A DNA stretch of 39,097 nt from Sulfuricurvum sp. PD_MW2 (GCF_002633015.1 NZ_NSIU01000022.1:1-39097), one strand, 5' to 3'. Shown: positions 19,302-28,631, counted from the first letter of the stretch. Made by a program: numbers and translations. The notes: generated by a model from the letters alone, not told the origin.

Positions 19302-20411
19302 TTACATATTTTTGAGTTTGTTTTGAACGTATAGAGCAATCTGGCGCTCTTCATCCGTAGGAATGACAAGTAAGGCAACGCTGCTTTGCTCTGTATGAAT
19401 CTGGACTTCACCTTTGCGATTTTTATCAGAATCGATTTCAATCCCGAAGTGTTCGAGTCCATTGCATACCATTTCATGTATCAGCGGCGAGTGTTCTCCA
19501 ATCCCCCCTGTAAAAACAATGGCATCAACACCTCTCAGCACCGCCATATACTCACCTAAGTGTTTGCGCAACCGGTAAGAAAACATATCCAATGCCAAGG
19601 CTGCATGGTGATCACCATTGGTCTTTGCTTCAATTATGCTGCGTAGATCATTGGTTCCCGCGATGGCGAAAAGACCGCTTTTTTTATTGAGCATTGTATC
19701 GATCTCCTCGACGGACATACCGCTTTGATGGACCATATAGGCGATAATAGAGGGATCGATATTGCCGCAGCGTGTCCCCATCATCAACCCTTCTAAGGGG
19801 GTCATCCCCATAGAGGTATCGATACTTTTCCCTTTTTCGATAGCGCAGGCACTCACTCCGTTTCCGATATGAAACGTGATGAGGTTGAGCTCATCGAGCG
19901 GTTTTTCCAAGATACGGGATGCTTGGATACTGACGTAATGGTGCGATGTACCGTGAAAGCCGTAACGTCGGACATGATAGGTTTCATACCAATTTTGCGG
20001 CAGAGGATAGCGATAGGCATGTGGCGGAATAGTTTGATGAAATGCGGTATCGAAGATCGCGAAATTTGGAACATTCGGGGCGATAGTACGTGCTGCGATA
20101 ATCCCTTCAATATTGGCCGGATTATGCAGGGGTGCCAGAGGGATTAATGCGGTGATTTCATACAATACACTATCGTCTATCAATATCGGTTCATGAAATT
20201 TATCCCCTCCGTGAACGACGCGATGACCTATCGCATTGATTTGAGTAATGTCGATACCATGTTGCTGAAATTGAACCTGCATCAACTCAAATCCGTGATG
20301 ATGATCGCGAAGCTCTTCGATCAGGGCATGATCGATCACCCGTAAGGTTGCAGAGTCAAAGAGGGTGTATTTGATGGATGAGCTTCCAGCATTAATGACG
20401 AGGATACTCAT
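19302..20411 (-). CDS. ackA: Acetate kinase
   Basis: AckA interconverts acetyl phosphate plus ADP and acetate plus ATP in the cytoplasm. Together with Pta it links acetyl-CoA and acetate for overflow, acetate uptake or acetyl phosphate signalling. Diagnostic motifs are the N-terminal INAGSSSIKY, GHRVVHGG, the catalytic region YGFHGTSHHYV, HIGNGVSACAIEKGKSIDTSMG, TPLEGLMMGTR and the C-terminal FTGGIGEHSP. At 369 residues it is somewhat shorter than the usual 395-405, with no obvious loss of active-site motifs. The ATG overlaps the pta stop codon as ATGA, so translation is coupled. Confidence 0.97.
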   Translation of the reverse strand: MSILVINAGSSSIKYTLFDSATLRVIDHALIEELRDHHHGFELMQVQFQQHGIDITQINAIGHRVVHGGDKFHEPILIDDSVLYEITALIPLAPLHNPANIEGIIAARTIAPNVPNFAIFDTAFHQTIPPHAYRYPLPQNWYETYHVRRYGFHGTSHHYVSIQASRILEKPLDELNLITFHIGNGVSACAIEKGKSIDTSMGMTPLEGLMMGTRCGNIDPSIIAYMVHQSGMSVEEIDTMLNKKSGLFAIAGTNDLRSIIEAKTNGDHHAALALDMFSYRLRKHLGEYMAVLRGVDAIVFTGGIGEHSPLIHEMVCNGLEHFGIEIDSDKNRKGEVQIHTEQSSVALLVIPTDEERQIALYVQNKLKNM

Positions 20412-22489
20412 ACACGCTCACTCTGGGCTTGAATAGCGGTAATGAGGACGGTGTTCACGATGTCGGCTATTTTACATCCGCGGCTGAGATCGTTGATGGG
20501 TTTGTTGAGCCCTTGAAGGATTGGTCCGATGGCAATGGCATGAGATGAGCGTTGTACGGCTTTATAGGTATTATTGCCTGTATTGAGATCAGGGAAGATA
20601 AAGATGGTTGCTTGACCCGCTACCGGTGAGTCTGGGAGTTTGATCTTTGCGACATCGGGATCGATCGCCGCATCGTATTGAATCGGCCCTTCGATCAGAA
20701 GTTCGGGATAACGTTCTTGAACAATCCGGGTTGCTTCGCGTACTTTGTCTACATCGTCTCCATGCCCTGATGTTCCGGTTGAGTAGGAGAGCATGGCGAT
20801 CCGTGGTTGAATCCCAAAGGAAGCGGCGCTCGATGCTGAAGTGATTGCGATTTCGGCGAGTTCCGAAGCGGTTGGGTCTTGATTGATCGCACAATCAGCA
20901 TATACTAATACTTTCGTTTCCAAGCACATGAAAAAGAGGCTGGAAACGAGCGAAATGGAAGGGAGTGTTTTGATAATCTGCAATGCAGGAAGGATGGTGT
21001 CTTGGGTAGTATGAATTGCCCCTGAAACCATCCCATCTGCATGGTTGTTATACACCATCATAGTTGCGAAATACGAATAGTGCGTCATTGCTTCTTGAGC
21101 CGTTTGGAAACTGAGCCCTTTGTGTGAACGCATGCGATAAAACTGATCGACATAGTGTTCTCTCCATTCGGAGATTGAGGGATCGATAATCGTTGCTTTG
21201 GAAATATCGATCCCTAATTGATTGGCGTGATGGAGTATTTGTTGTTCATTTCCAAGTAATATGAGATCGACTGCATCCCGCCGTAACAAAATCTCAGCAG
21301 AGCGTAAAATCCGCTCATCGGCACTTTCAGGTAAAACGATGCGTTTTCGTGAAGTACGCGCACGCTGATAAAGGGCATATTCAAACATAGCGGGAGTCAT
21401 GATATCTGTATGGATCGTGTGGATTCGATCGAGAAGAAGTTCAATATCGATTGCGTTCATAAATTCACCCATGGCCAAAGCAATTTTACGGTGCTGGTCA
21501 GGTTGAAAGGTAGGGATAATAGCATCAATCATAACCGTACTTTGATAGGTATCGCTATCGATGCTCAAAATGGGAAGATTGAGTGTATCGATTCCATGGA
21601 GAAGTGTGAGAAAATTCTCAGGAGGGATTAATCCTCCTGTCAGCAAAATGGCTGCAATCGAAGGGAAATCTTTCGCACTGTTTGCATATAAAATAGCCAG
21701 AATAATATCAAGCCGATCTCCCGGAACGATTATAAGGTCATTGTTTTCGATACGATCTAGGAGATGCTCAATCTGCATTGCCGCGATTTTAGGACGATAG
21801 ATGTCACGCTCTAAATCTTTTCCGATGAGAAGTCTGCAACCCAGAGATCGTTTCACCTCCGCTACGCTGATACGGTTGAGCTCATCGATCTCTTGCATGA
21901 AAAAGATCGGAAGACTCTGATCATATTCGTATTCTTGGAAAGATCGGTAGGCATGCGGATCCAATCGGTTGAGAAACAAAGCAATCGACTCAACATATTC
22001 GTTTTTGAGCGATACACGCTCCATATCGATCTCATGGATCAGTTGCTCATAGGTTTTGTTGTTTCCGTTGAGGACACTGACGTAGGGAGCTTGAAGATTT
22101 TTGGCAACAAGATGGTTGAAATTATAGGAAAGCATTTTGGAAAATGAAGCTTGATCCAGCCCTTGAATCAAGACGAAATCGTGTTGTTCTTCCAATGATC
22201 GGTAGCGTTCGATCAAACGTTCAATGATGTATGCTTCTTTATTCTCAGAGAGGAGTTCTTCGATCTCCCTGAGGGTAAAACCATAGCTTTCCTGAGGTGT
22301 TTGGCTGAGGTTGAAATACTCAATCATAAAATGAATATCGTGATCTAGGGAAGATGTTTCCATGACAATCGGACGGAAAAATGCGATCTTGTCGATGCGG
22401 CTTTTGAGAAGCTCAATAATCCCAATCGTGATGATGAGTGAACCGGAATTGGGTTCTGATGACGCGATATAGAGATTTTTGCTGCTCAA
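20408..22489 (-). CDS. pta: Phosphate acetyltransferase, long three-domain form
   Basis: Pta interconverts acetyl-CoA and acetyl phosphate, the step paired with AckA. The product is about 693 residues, the long form with regulatory N-terminal domains. An N-terminal P-loop-like segment (IASSEPNSGSLIITIGII) is followed by a DRTGG-like domain (about 200-310). The catalytic PTA domain occupies the second half, with RIVLPESADERIL, ADGMVSGAIHTT, SYSTGTSGHG, VAGQATIFIFPDLNTGN and YKAVQRSSHAIAIGPILQG. I prefer TTG at 22489: AGGAG lies seven bases upstream and the protein then starts MSSKNLYIASSEP. An in-frame ATG at 22507 would have no Shine-Dalgarno and almost no leader from the predicted -10 box. 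It overlaps ackA by four bases. Confidence 0.95.
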   Translation of the reverse strand: MSSKNLYIASSEPNSGSLIITIGIIELLKSRIDKIAFFRPIVMETSSLDHDIHFMIEYFNLSQTPQESYGFTLREIEELLSENKEAYIIERLIERYRSLEEQHDFVLIQGLDQASFSKMLSYNFNHLVAKNLQAPYVSVLNGNNKTYEQLIHEIDMERVSLKNEYVESIALFLNRLDPHAYRSFQEYEYDQSLPIFFMQEIDELNRISVAEVKRSLGCRLLIGKDLERDIYRPKIAAMQIEHLLDRIENNDLIIVPGDRLDIILAILYANSAKDFPSIAAILLTGGLIPPENFLTLLHGIDTLNLPILSIDSDTYQSTVMIDAIIPTFQPDQHRKIALAMGEFMNAIDIELLLDRIHTIHTDIMTPAMFEYALYQRARTSRKRIVLPESADERILRSAEILLRRDAVDLILLGNEQQILHHANQLGIDISKATIIDPSISEWREHYVDQFYRMRSHKGLSFQTAQEAMTHYSYFATMMVYNNHADGMVSGAIHTTQDTILPALQIIKTLPSISLVSSLFFMCLETKVLVYADCAINQDPTASELAEIAITSASSAASFGIQPRIAMLSYSTGTSGHGDDVDKVREATRIVQERYPELLIEGPIQYDAAIDPDVAKIKLPDSPVAGQATIFIFPDLNTGNNTYKAVQRSSHAIAIGPILQGLNKPINDLSRGCKIADIVNTVLITAIQAQSERV

Positions 22490-22517
22490 TCCATTTCTCC
22501 TGCACATGATTCAGGAT

Positions 22518-22523
22518 ATTATA
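22518..22523 (-). promoter_or_regulatory. Candidate -10 box for pta-ackA
   Basis: On the minus strand this reads TATAAT, a perfect consensus. It predicts a start near 22511, giving a leader of about 20 bases to the TTG at 22489 with AGGAG inside it. No good -35 element is visible, which is common in Campylobacterota. The call rests on the hexamer and its spacing only. Confidence 0.4.
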
Positions 22524-22589
22524 GTATATTTAACCCGCTTCACTACTAATCTCAACTATACTGCTATTACACATTACGAGGATTTTTTT

Positions 22590-23843
22590 ATGCCATTTTC
22601 CCCTTTTAAGCTTTCATCATCTATCCTTCGAGCCGTCAGTGAAAGTGGTTATATACAACCGACACCCATCCAAGAAAAAGTCATTCCATTGGTGTTAGAG
22701 CGTCATGACATTATCGCTCAGGGACAAACCGGAAGCGGTAAAAGTGCAAGTTTTGTTTTGCCGATTTTGCATCTTTGGTCACAGGGCAGAGGGGAAGGTA
22801 AAGGAAAAATCAAAGTGCTTATCCTCACTCCGACACGTGAACTCACACTTCAAGTGGCACAGACGTTTGAGACGATGGGAAAAAATCTTCCGAAAACTCC
22901 TAGAGTGGTGAGTCTAATCGGGGGAGAGGGGATAGGAGATCAACTCTATGCAATCCAGCAAGGGTGTGATATTCTCGTTGCAACGTCAGGACGATTTCTC
23001 GATGTTTTGAGAAAAAAACAGATGAATCTCTCATCTTTGGAATTTTTTGTCCTAGATGAAGCAGACAAGATGCTCGATTTTGGATTTGTCGAAGAGTTGG
23101 ACATGATTTTAGATTCTATCCCACCAAAGCGCCAAAATCTACTATTTTCTGCAACGTATCCTCCGAAAATGGAGATGATTGCCGCAAAAATTACCCAAAG
23201 TCCGATCCATATCTCTATAAAATCAGAGATACCGACTGTTGAGTCTATCCATCAGCGCGTTATTGAGGTAAATCCCGAAAATCGCGGCCCGTTGCTGCGT
23301 CATTTGCTTACAACCGAGAAATGGGAACAAGTATTGGTTTTTATGGCAAATAAAAGAGCTTCGGACAACATTGCCGCAAAGTTTCGCAAATATGGATTTT
23401 CCGCTGATTCTTTTAACGGCGATCTTCTCCAAGAAGATCGTATTTATGTGTTGGAACAGTTCAAAGCAAAAAAAATTCGTATCCTTTTTGCCACGGATAT
23501 CGCAGCACGGGGACTGGATATCGACGGTATTACCTGTGTCATCAATTTTGATCTTCCCCGCTCTCCCGCTGATTATATCCATCGTATCGGTCGGACGGGA
23601 CGTGCAGGAAAATCGGGGCTTGCTATATCGTTTATCGGATTTAATGAGTATGATCATTTCGCCTTGATCGAAAAACGTTCCAAAATAAAACTGCCGCGTG
23701 AGCAGATTGCGGGATTTGAACTGATCGGTACTCCGCCACCGAAAGTCAAAGGCCCCGAACCGATCAAAGGGAAAGGGAAAAGTAAAAAAGACAAAGCCCG
23801 TGAACTTGCCGCCAAAAATACAAAAGCTTCAGGAAATTTATGA
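22590..23843 (+). CDS. DEAD-box ATP-dependent RNA helicase (RhlE-like)
   Basis: This cytoplasmic RNA helicase probably acts in RNA remodelling, ribosome assembly or mRNA decay. In order it has the Q-motif region (PFKLSSSIL...PTPIQ), motif I GQTGSGKS (about 45-52), PTREL, a TSGR variant of TPGR, DEAD (156-159), SAT, the motif V region DIAARGLDIDG and motif VI HRIGRTGRAG. A short Lys-rich tail (GKGKSKKDKARE) follows, as is common for RNA contact. The start is ATG 22590, behind CGAGGA about seven bases upstream. The frame is open further upstream, but those codons lack a ribosome-binding site and conserved sequence. The stop overlaps the tex ATG as ATGA, so the two are translationally coupled. 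Confidence 0.95.
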   Translation: MPFSPFKLSSSILRAVSESGYIQPTPIQEKVIPLVLERHDIIAQGQTGSGKSASFVLPILHLWSQGRGEGKGKIKVLILTPTRELTLQVAQTFETMGKNLPKTPRVVSLIGGEGIGDQLYAIQQGCDILVATSGRFLDVLRKKQMNLSSLEFFVLDEADKMLDFGFVEELDMILDSIPPKRQNLLFSATYPPKMEMIAAKITQSPIHISIKSEIPTVESIHQRVIEVNPENRGPLLRHLLTTEKWEQVLVFMANKRASDNIAAKFRKYGFSADSFNGDLLQEDRIYVLEQFKAKKIRILFATDIAARGLDIDGITCVINFDLPRSPADYIHRIGRTGRAGKSGLAISFIGFNEYDHFALIEKRSKIKLPREQIAGFELIGTPPPKVKGPEPIKGKGKSKKDKARELAAKNTKASGNL

Positions 23844-25957
23844 ACAGCCTTATAGAACTTATATCATTAAAAACCGGACTCACTTCTAAAACCGTTGCCA
23901 ATATTCTAAAGCTGCTCGAAGAGGGTTCAACCATCCCTTTTATCGCTCGATACCGTAAAGAGATGACGGGTGGAGCTACTGATGAGCAATTACGTGAATT
24001 TGAAAATATTTATGCATATTCAAAAAAGCTTTTGGATCGTAAAGAGGAAGTTGCACGGCTGATCGGTGAGCGATCAGAGTTGAATGAGGAGCTCAAAAAT
24101 CGATTGAAAAAGGCCGCAACGCTTCAAGAGATCGAAGATATCTATCGTCCCTTTAAAGAGAAAAAAAATACCCGTGCCAGTATCGCTATCGCAGCGGGGT
24201 TGGAACCATTGGCCGACATATTGGAGCGTGGACAATCAGAATTGGACGAGTTTAAAAAACGAGCTGATGCTTTTGTGAAAGGTTCTATCTTATCGCGTGA
24301 GGATGCCATCAAAGGATCACAGGATATTATCGCGGAACGTTACAGTGATGAAGCACGCGAGCGTGAATATTGGCGGCGTCAATTGTTGGAATATTCATCT
24401 TTTGAGATCAAAGCGGCCAAAGGGATGAAAGAGGAAGGGCTGTATGCCAAACTCGCCGGTAAAACGGAAAAAATCGCTTCTATTCCTTCGCACCGCTATC
24501 TTGCGATGATGCGCGGGGTGAGCGAAAAAGAACTGAGTGTCAAAATTACGATCGATATGGAACGTGTTGAGAATACGATAAAAAATTATAAAATCCCTAA
24601 AAATGCAAAAAGTTCCCGAACGCTTTTATTGGAGAGTTATTTGGATGGATTCAAACGGCTCCTTTTCCCCTCATTGGAGCGAGAAATTCATGCAATGATC
24701 AAAGAGCGCTCCGATGTTCAGGCGATTCATACATTTGGTAAAAACCTATCACAGCTTTTGAGTTCTCCTCCGGTGACAAAACGGACTATTTTAGGGGTAG
24801 ATCCGGCATATCGTACAGGATGCAAGCTCGCTGTAGTCGATGAAAACGGTACCTACTTAGATCATGCCGTTATCTATCCTACTCCGCCTCAGAGTGATTA
24901 TACGAAAAGTGTAACTGTTGTCAAAGAACTGATACGACGCTATGGAATCAACGCTGTCGCTATCGGAAATGGTACGGCGTCTCGTGAAACACAGGAATTT
25001 TTTGCACAGCTCAATCGTGATGAGGGGGTAAATATTGCTTATACGGTTGTTTCAGAAGCCGGGGCATCGGTCTATTCGGCTTCTAAAATCGCTCAAGATG
25101 AGTATCCGCAACTCGATGTTACAATACGCGGAGCGATCTCTATTGCTCAGCGTCTGCGTGATCCGATGGCTGCATTGGTAAAGATCGATCCAAAATCTCT
25201 CGGAATCGGTCAATATCAGCATGACGTTGATCAAAAAATGTTGGAGAAAAAACTAGAAAATGTCACTGAAGATCTTGTTAACCGGATCGGGGTCGATCCG
25301 AACAGCGCTTCGGTATCGCTTCTCTCTTACGTCGCTGGCGTAGGGACAAAAGTTGCCCGATCTATTGTAGAACATCGTGAGAAAAATGGATCGTTTAAAG
25401 CTAAAAATGAGCTTCTTAAAGTCAAAGGTCTTGGAGCTAAAGCATACGAGCAGTGTGCAGGATTTTTTCGAATACGGGAGGGCAAAAGTGTATTGGATAA
25501 TACCGGAGTACATCCTGAGAGTTATCAAGCAGCGGATATGTTGATTAATAATTACGATCTCTCAAACATCACCAAAGAGAATCTGCCGCAGATTGCACAA
25601 CAATTGGGGGTAGGGGAAGCAACATTGGCGGATATCGTTACAGAACTACGTAAACCGGGGTTTGATCCGAGGGAGAGTCTGCCGCCGATCGTATTCCGAT
25701 CCGATCTCACCGATATCAAAGAACTGCAAGAGGGCTCTATTGTTTCAGGGGTTGTACGCAATATCGCCGATTTTGGAGCATTCGTGGATATCGGGCTGAA
25801 AAATGACGGATTAATCCATATCTCTCAAATGTCAGAAAAACGTATCTCGCATCCTCTTGAGGTTTTAAGTGTCAATCAGCAGTTAAGTCGTATCCGTGTT
25901 ATCGAAGTTGACAGCACTAAAGGAAAAGTTGCCCTTAGTCTCAAAGAGGTGCTCTAG
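23840..25957 (+). CDS. tex: Tex-family RNA-binding transcription accessory protein
   Basis: Tex proteins bind nucleic acid and act in transcription or RNA metabolism. The 705-residue product has the full Tex order. A helical N-terminus with TIPFIARYRKE is followed by a YqgF/RuvC-like domain (ILGVDPAYRTGCKLAVVDENG, about residue 317). Helix-hairpin-helix motifs (YVAGVGTKVARSIVEHREKN and VKGLGAKAYEQCAGFFRI) precede a C-terminal S1 domain (VSGVVRNIADFGAFVDIGL...GLIHISQMS, about 634-704). It is slightly shorter than the E. coli homolog of about 773 residues. It overlaps the helicase stop by four bases, so the pair probably forms one RNA-handling operon. Confidence 0.95.
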   Translation: MNSLIELISLKTGLTSKTVANILKLLEEGSTIPFIARYRKEMTGGATDEQLREFENIYAYSKKLLDRKEEVARLIGERSELNEELKNRLKKAATLQEIEDIYRPFKEKKNTRASIAIAAGLEPLADILERGQSELDEFKKRADAFVKGSILSREDAIKGSQDIIAERYSDEAREREYWRRQLLEYSSFEIKAAKGMKEEGLYAKLAGKTEKIASIPSHRYLAMMRGVSEKELSVKITIDMERVENTIKNYKIPKNAKSSRTLLLESYLDGFKRLLFPSLEREIHAMIKERSDVQAIHTFGKNLSQLLSSPPVTKRTILGVDPAYRTGCKLAVVDENGTYLDHAVIYPTPPQSDYTKSVTVVKELIRRYGINAVAIGNGTASRETQEFFAQLNRDEGVNIAYTVVSEAGASVYSASKIAQDEYPQLDVTIRGAISIAQRLRDPMAALVKIDPKSLGIGQYQHDVDQKMLEKKLENVTEDLVNRIGVDPNSASVSLLSYVAGVGTKVARSIVEHREKNGSFKAKNELLKVKGLGAKAYEQCAGFFRIREGKSVLDNTGVHPESYQAADMLINNYDLSNITKENLPQIAQQLGVGEATLADIVTELRKPGFDPRESLPPIVFRSDLTDIKELQEGSIVSGVVRNIADFGAFVDIGLKNDGLIHISQMSEKRISHPLEVLSVNQQLSRIRVIEVDSTKGKVALSLKEVL

Positions 25958-26009
25958 ATTTTTAAACAATAGAGCGTTACAATGAGAACAAATAAGCAGG
26001 AGCTCAAAG

Positions 26010-27038
26010 ATGGCATCCGTAGCATGGCTCTCTCATAAACTCTCGGACGGACGAATCGAATGCGAAGCGTGTTCTCAACACTGCAAGCTTTACGAAGGGG
26101 AATACGGCATCTGCGGAGTACGCAAAGTCGAAAACAATGAGTTGCTCTTGTTGACATACGGCCTTGCAGCTGCGGTCAATATCGATCCGATCGAAAAAAA
26201 ACCGATGTTCCATTTTTTGCTGGGGACAAGTGTGTTTTCATTTGGAACGGTCGGCTGCAACTTTTCGTGTACATTTTGCCAAAATGCGGATATTTCCCAA
26301 TATCCAAAAGAACATCACCATCGTATTGTCGGGCAACCTCTATCGCCTGATGATGCTGTTGCTTTAGCACTTCAGCACGGATGTAAAAGTATCGCCTATA
26401 CCTACAACGAGCCGGTAGTTTTTTTCGAATATACTTATGATACTGCTCGGCTTGCTCACGCAGCAGGACTCAAAAATATCTATGTCACCAGCGGTTATGA
26501 AACCCATAAAGCAATCGATACGATCGAGCCGTATTTGGATGGGATGAATATTGATATCAAAGCATATAGTCAATCTTTTTACAAAGATATTTGCGGTGCA
26601 TCGCTCAAACCGGTATTGGATACCATCGAATATGCCCATAAAAAAGGGATATGGATCGAGACGACCACGTTGCTCATACCGGGGTTAAACGATTCAGATG
26701 AAGAGATACGAAAAATTGCTGCGTTTCAAGCATCGATTGATCCATCGATGCCATGGCATATCAGTGCATTTCATCCGACGTATAAGATGACGGATCGTCC
26801 TCGAACTCCCGAATCTACTCTCAGACGTGCGTATGAGATCGGTACTGAAGCGGGATTGAAATATATCTACGTCGGAAACATTGACGATAGATCGCGTGAA
26901 TCGACCTATTGCCCTACGTGTCATAAATTGCTCATTGAACGTCATGGGCATATAGGCCAATACGTTACGAACTCTCTCATTCATGATAATTTATGTCCTT
27001 ATTGCGCTACGTCTATCGAAGGTATATGGATGTTTTAG
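26010..27038 (+). CDS. amrS: AmmeMemoRadiSam-system radical SAM enzyme (AmrS-like)
   Basis: This 342-residue radical SAM enzyme has the [4Fe-4S] motif C-x3-C-x2-C in VGCNFSCTFCQNADISQ (about residues 88-95), with the family's Gln-Asn after the last Cys. Extra Cys pairs lie near the N-terminus (CEACSQHCKLYEG...GICGVR) and C-terminus (CPTCHK and CPYCAT), likely for metal binding. YNEPVVFFEY and NIYVTSGYE are also typical of this PflA-related family. AmrS usually works with AMMECR1 and Memo-like proteins, neither of which is in this window; the substrate in bacteria is not settled. AGGAG lies eight bases before the ATG. It follows tex by 52 bases and may share its transcript. Confidence 0.88.
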   Translation: MASVAWLSHKLSDGRIECEACSQHCKLYEGEYGICGVRKVENNELLLLTYGLAAAVNIDPIEKKPMFHFLLGTSVFSFGTVGCNFSCTFCQNADISQYPKEHHHRIVGQPLSPDDAVALALQHGCKSIAYTYNEPVVFFEYTYDTARLAHAAGLKNIYVTSGYETHKAIDTIEPYLDGMNIDIKAYSQSFYKDICGASLKPVLDTIEYAHKKGIWIETTTLLIPGLNDSDEEIRKIAAFQASIDPSMPWHISAFHPTYKMTDRPRTPESTLRRAYEIGTEAGLKYIYVGNIDDRSRESTYCPTCHKLLIERHGHIGQYVTNSLIHDNLCPYCATSIEGIWMF

Positions 27039-27073
27039 GTACACTTAATACTATTTAACAATCGGAATACGTA

Positions 27074-27943
27074 ATGAAACAGATGATGCGGATATATCGT
27101 GAAAATCGCGAAGCGGTTGAAGGTTTTTTACTCACAACGATCAATGACAATCAAAAAATAGAGACTGATGAGGGAGAGGTCAAAAAAATCTTCAAACGTC
27201 TTCCTTGTCTAAGTGACATGTATCTGATAGATGAATCAGGGATCCAAATAACACCGACATGGCGTCGAAACGAGTATGATGAATCGCTCAAAGGGACGGA
27301 TCGATCGTATTTTATTAACAGAATACAGTTTGATGAGAAGGGGAACTATGTTTCAAACCCCTATATCTGTGCCAATAGCGGTAAACCGAAACTTTCCATA
27401 GCCCGTAAACATGCAGATGGAAAAATTGCTGTTTTCGATTTGGAGTTGATAGCGGTGTTGAGTAAAATGCATTTGATCGACAGCAATCGGCTTATTTCAA
27501 AACTCTCTGTAGCGATTTATGCATTGTTAGGGAGCGGTTTGATATTGCTTGCGCTCTTTTTGGGAATTTACGGGTTGATCGGATTTGTAAAAGCAGTGCT
27601 CTCCTTTGGGGATGAGACGCTCCATTATGTGTTTAAATCGATCATCGGAATCACTCTTGCCATTGCGATTTATGATCTATCAAAGACGATACTGGAACAA
27701 GAAGTTTTTTATCGATCTTTGACGTTGGAAGAGGGGAGCGAATATAAAACGCTGAGCAAATTTTTAACGTCGATTATTATTGCACTCTCCATCGAATCGC
27801 TTATGGTTGTTTTCAAAGTGGCAATCGATGATATCCGTAACATGCATTTCGCATTTTATCTGATCAGCGGTGTGGGTATCTTGATCGTCTCTATGGCGAT
27901 CTTGAATTATGTCAGCCGTAAAAAGAATAAAAGTCCGGAATAA
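27074..27943 (+). CDS. PDC/Cache-like sensor protein with four C-terminal membrane helices
   Basis: Residues about 5-140 resemble a PDC/Cache sensor (FKRLPCLSDMYLIDESGIQITP, GTDRSYFINRI, YVSNPYICANSGKPKLSIARK). The rest has about four hydrophobic segments (near 147-175, 185-205, 233-252 and 262-282) and a basic tail RKKNK. Unusually, there is no helix or signal peptide before the PDC-like part, and no kinase, GGDEF or methyl-accepting output domain. It may therefore sense a cytoplasmic ligand, or the N-terminus may be translocated in another way. The function is unknown. It sits 35 bases after amrS and 20 bases before the methyltransferase, all on one strand. Confidence 0.7.
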   Translation: MKQMMRIYRENREAVEGFLLTTINDNQKIETDEGEVKKIFKRLPCLSDMYLIDESGIQITPTWRRNEYDESLKGTDRSYFINRIQFDEKGNYVSNPYICANSGKPKLSIARKHADGKIAVFDLELIAVLSKMHLIDSNRLISKLSVAIYALLGSGLILLALFLGIYGLIGFVKAVLSFGDETLHYVFKSIIGITLAIAIYDLSKTILEQEVFYRSLTLEEGSEYKTLSKFLTSIIIALSIESLMVVFKVAIDDIRNMHFAFYLISGVGILIVSMAILNYVSRKKNKSPE

Positions 27944-27963
27944 TGGTTGTTGAGGGATAGAAT

Positions 27964-28569
27964 ATGAGTGAACGTTTCAACCAGGCGGCCCCAGATTGGG
28001 ATAAAGGTGATTTGCGCCAAAATATTGCGCATGCCGTGTTTCAAACGATTATTTCTCGAATCGCTTTGCTCAAAGGGATGAATATTATGGATTTCGGTGC
28101 CGGAACGGGGTTGCTCAGTTTTAAAATTGCACCGATGGTCAATCAGGTTGTCGGCGTTGATCTCTCAGAGAAGATGTTGGAACAGCTCGCATCCAAAAAT
28201 ACCCCTGAACTGCAGGTTACTCCTCTCTATCATGATATCCTCACAACACCGCTGGATCAGCAGTTTCATGGAATCGTTAGCTCGATGGCGATGCATCACG
28301 TAGAGGATACGGCGGAGCTTTTTCGAGCTTTTTACGATCATTTGAAACGGGACGGATTTATTGCCATTGCCGATCTTGAAGCGGAAGACGGTACCTTTCA
28401 TTCTCACGGCAATGAAGGGGTTCATCATTTCGGATTTGAACGGGATGCTCTGCGCACAACAATCGAAAAAGCGGGATTTTGCAATGTCCGTTTTCACCAT
28501 GCTTACACGGTCGAGAGAGAGGATCAAAACTATCCTATTTTTCTCCTAACCGCTTCCAAAAACTCCTAA
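27964..28569 (+). CDS. Class I SAM-dependent methyltransferase
   Basis: This 201-residue protein has the Rossmann-fold methyltransferase motif I in IMDFGAGTGLLSFKIA (about residues 41-56), the acidic motif II VVGVDLSEKML, and post-I motifs SSMAMHHVEDTAELF and LKRDGFIAIADLEAEDG. It belongs to the small UbiE/BioC-like methyltransferases, but the substrate is not evident. It begins with GGGAT just upstream of the ATG and ends only 59 bases before nifE. Read-through from here would therefore enter nifE, which matters for the proposed nifE hairpin. Confidence 0.88.
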   Translation: MSERFNQAAPDWDKGDLRQNIAHAVFQTIISRIALLKGMNIMDFGAGTGLLSFKIAPMVNQVVGVDLSEKMLEQLASKNTPELQVTPLYHDILTTPLDQQFHGIVSSMAMHHVEDTAELFRAFYDHLKRDGFIAIADLEAEDGTFHSHGNEGVHHFGFERDALRTTIEKAGFCNVRFHHAYTVEREDQNYPIFLLTASKNS

Positions 28570-28577
28570 ATCTGCCT

Positions 28578-28595
28578 TCTCGCACATTTCTTGCA
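28578..28595 (+). promoter_or_regulatory. Sigma-54-type promoter of nifE
   Basis: TCTCGCACATTTCTTGCA fits the -24/-12 pattern (TGGCAC-N5-TTGC) except that the GG at -25/-24 reads CG. The -12 C is at 28594, predicting a start near 28606, 23 bases before the nifE ATG. The same 18 bases recur before nifN with one change, which strongly supports function. RpoN is encoded about 8 kb downstream. Confidence 0.75.
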
Positions 28596-28599
28596 TTGG

Positions 28600-28631
28600 C
28601 ATAGGTACTTCATCTTGAGGAGTATTCTATG
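28600..28631 (+). promoter_or_regulatory. Inverted repeat enclosing the nifE ribosome-binding site and AUG
   Basis: The left arm CATAGGTACT (28600-28609) pairs with the right arm AGTATTCTATG (28621-28631): CATAG/CTATG plus TACT/AGTA, with a G-U wobble and one bulged U between them. The loop ends in TTGAGG, part of the Shine-Dalgarno, and the right arm ends in the AUG. The predicted sigma-54 start at about 28606 lies inside the left arm, so only read-through RNA could form the whole stem. Confidence 0.5.

Noticed and set aside
28440-28577. NifA-type enhancer TGT-N10-ACA upstream of nifE
   Set aside because: I found no copy with correct spacing in this stretch; the nearest TGT-starting sequence lacks the ACA.
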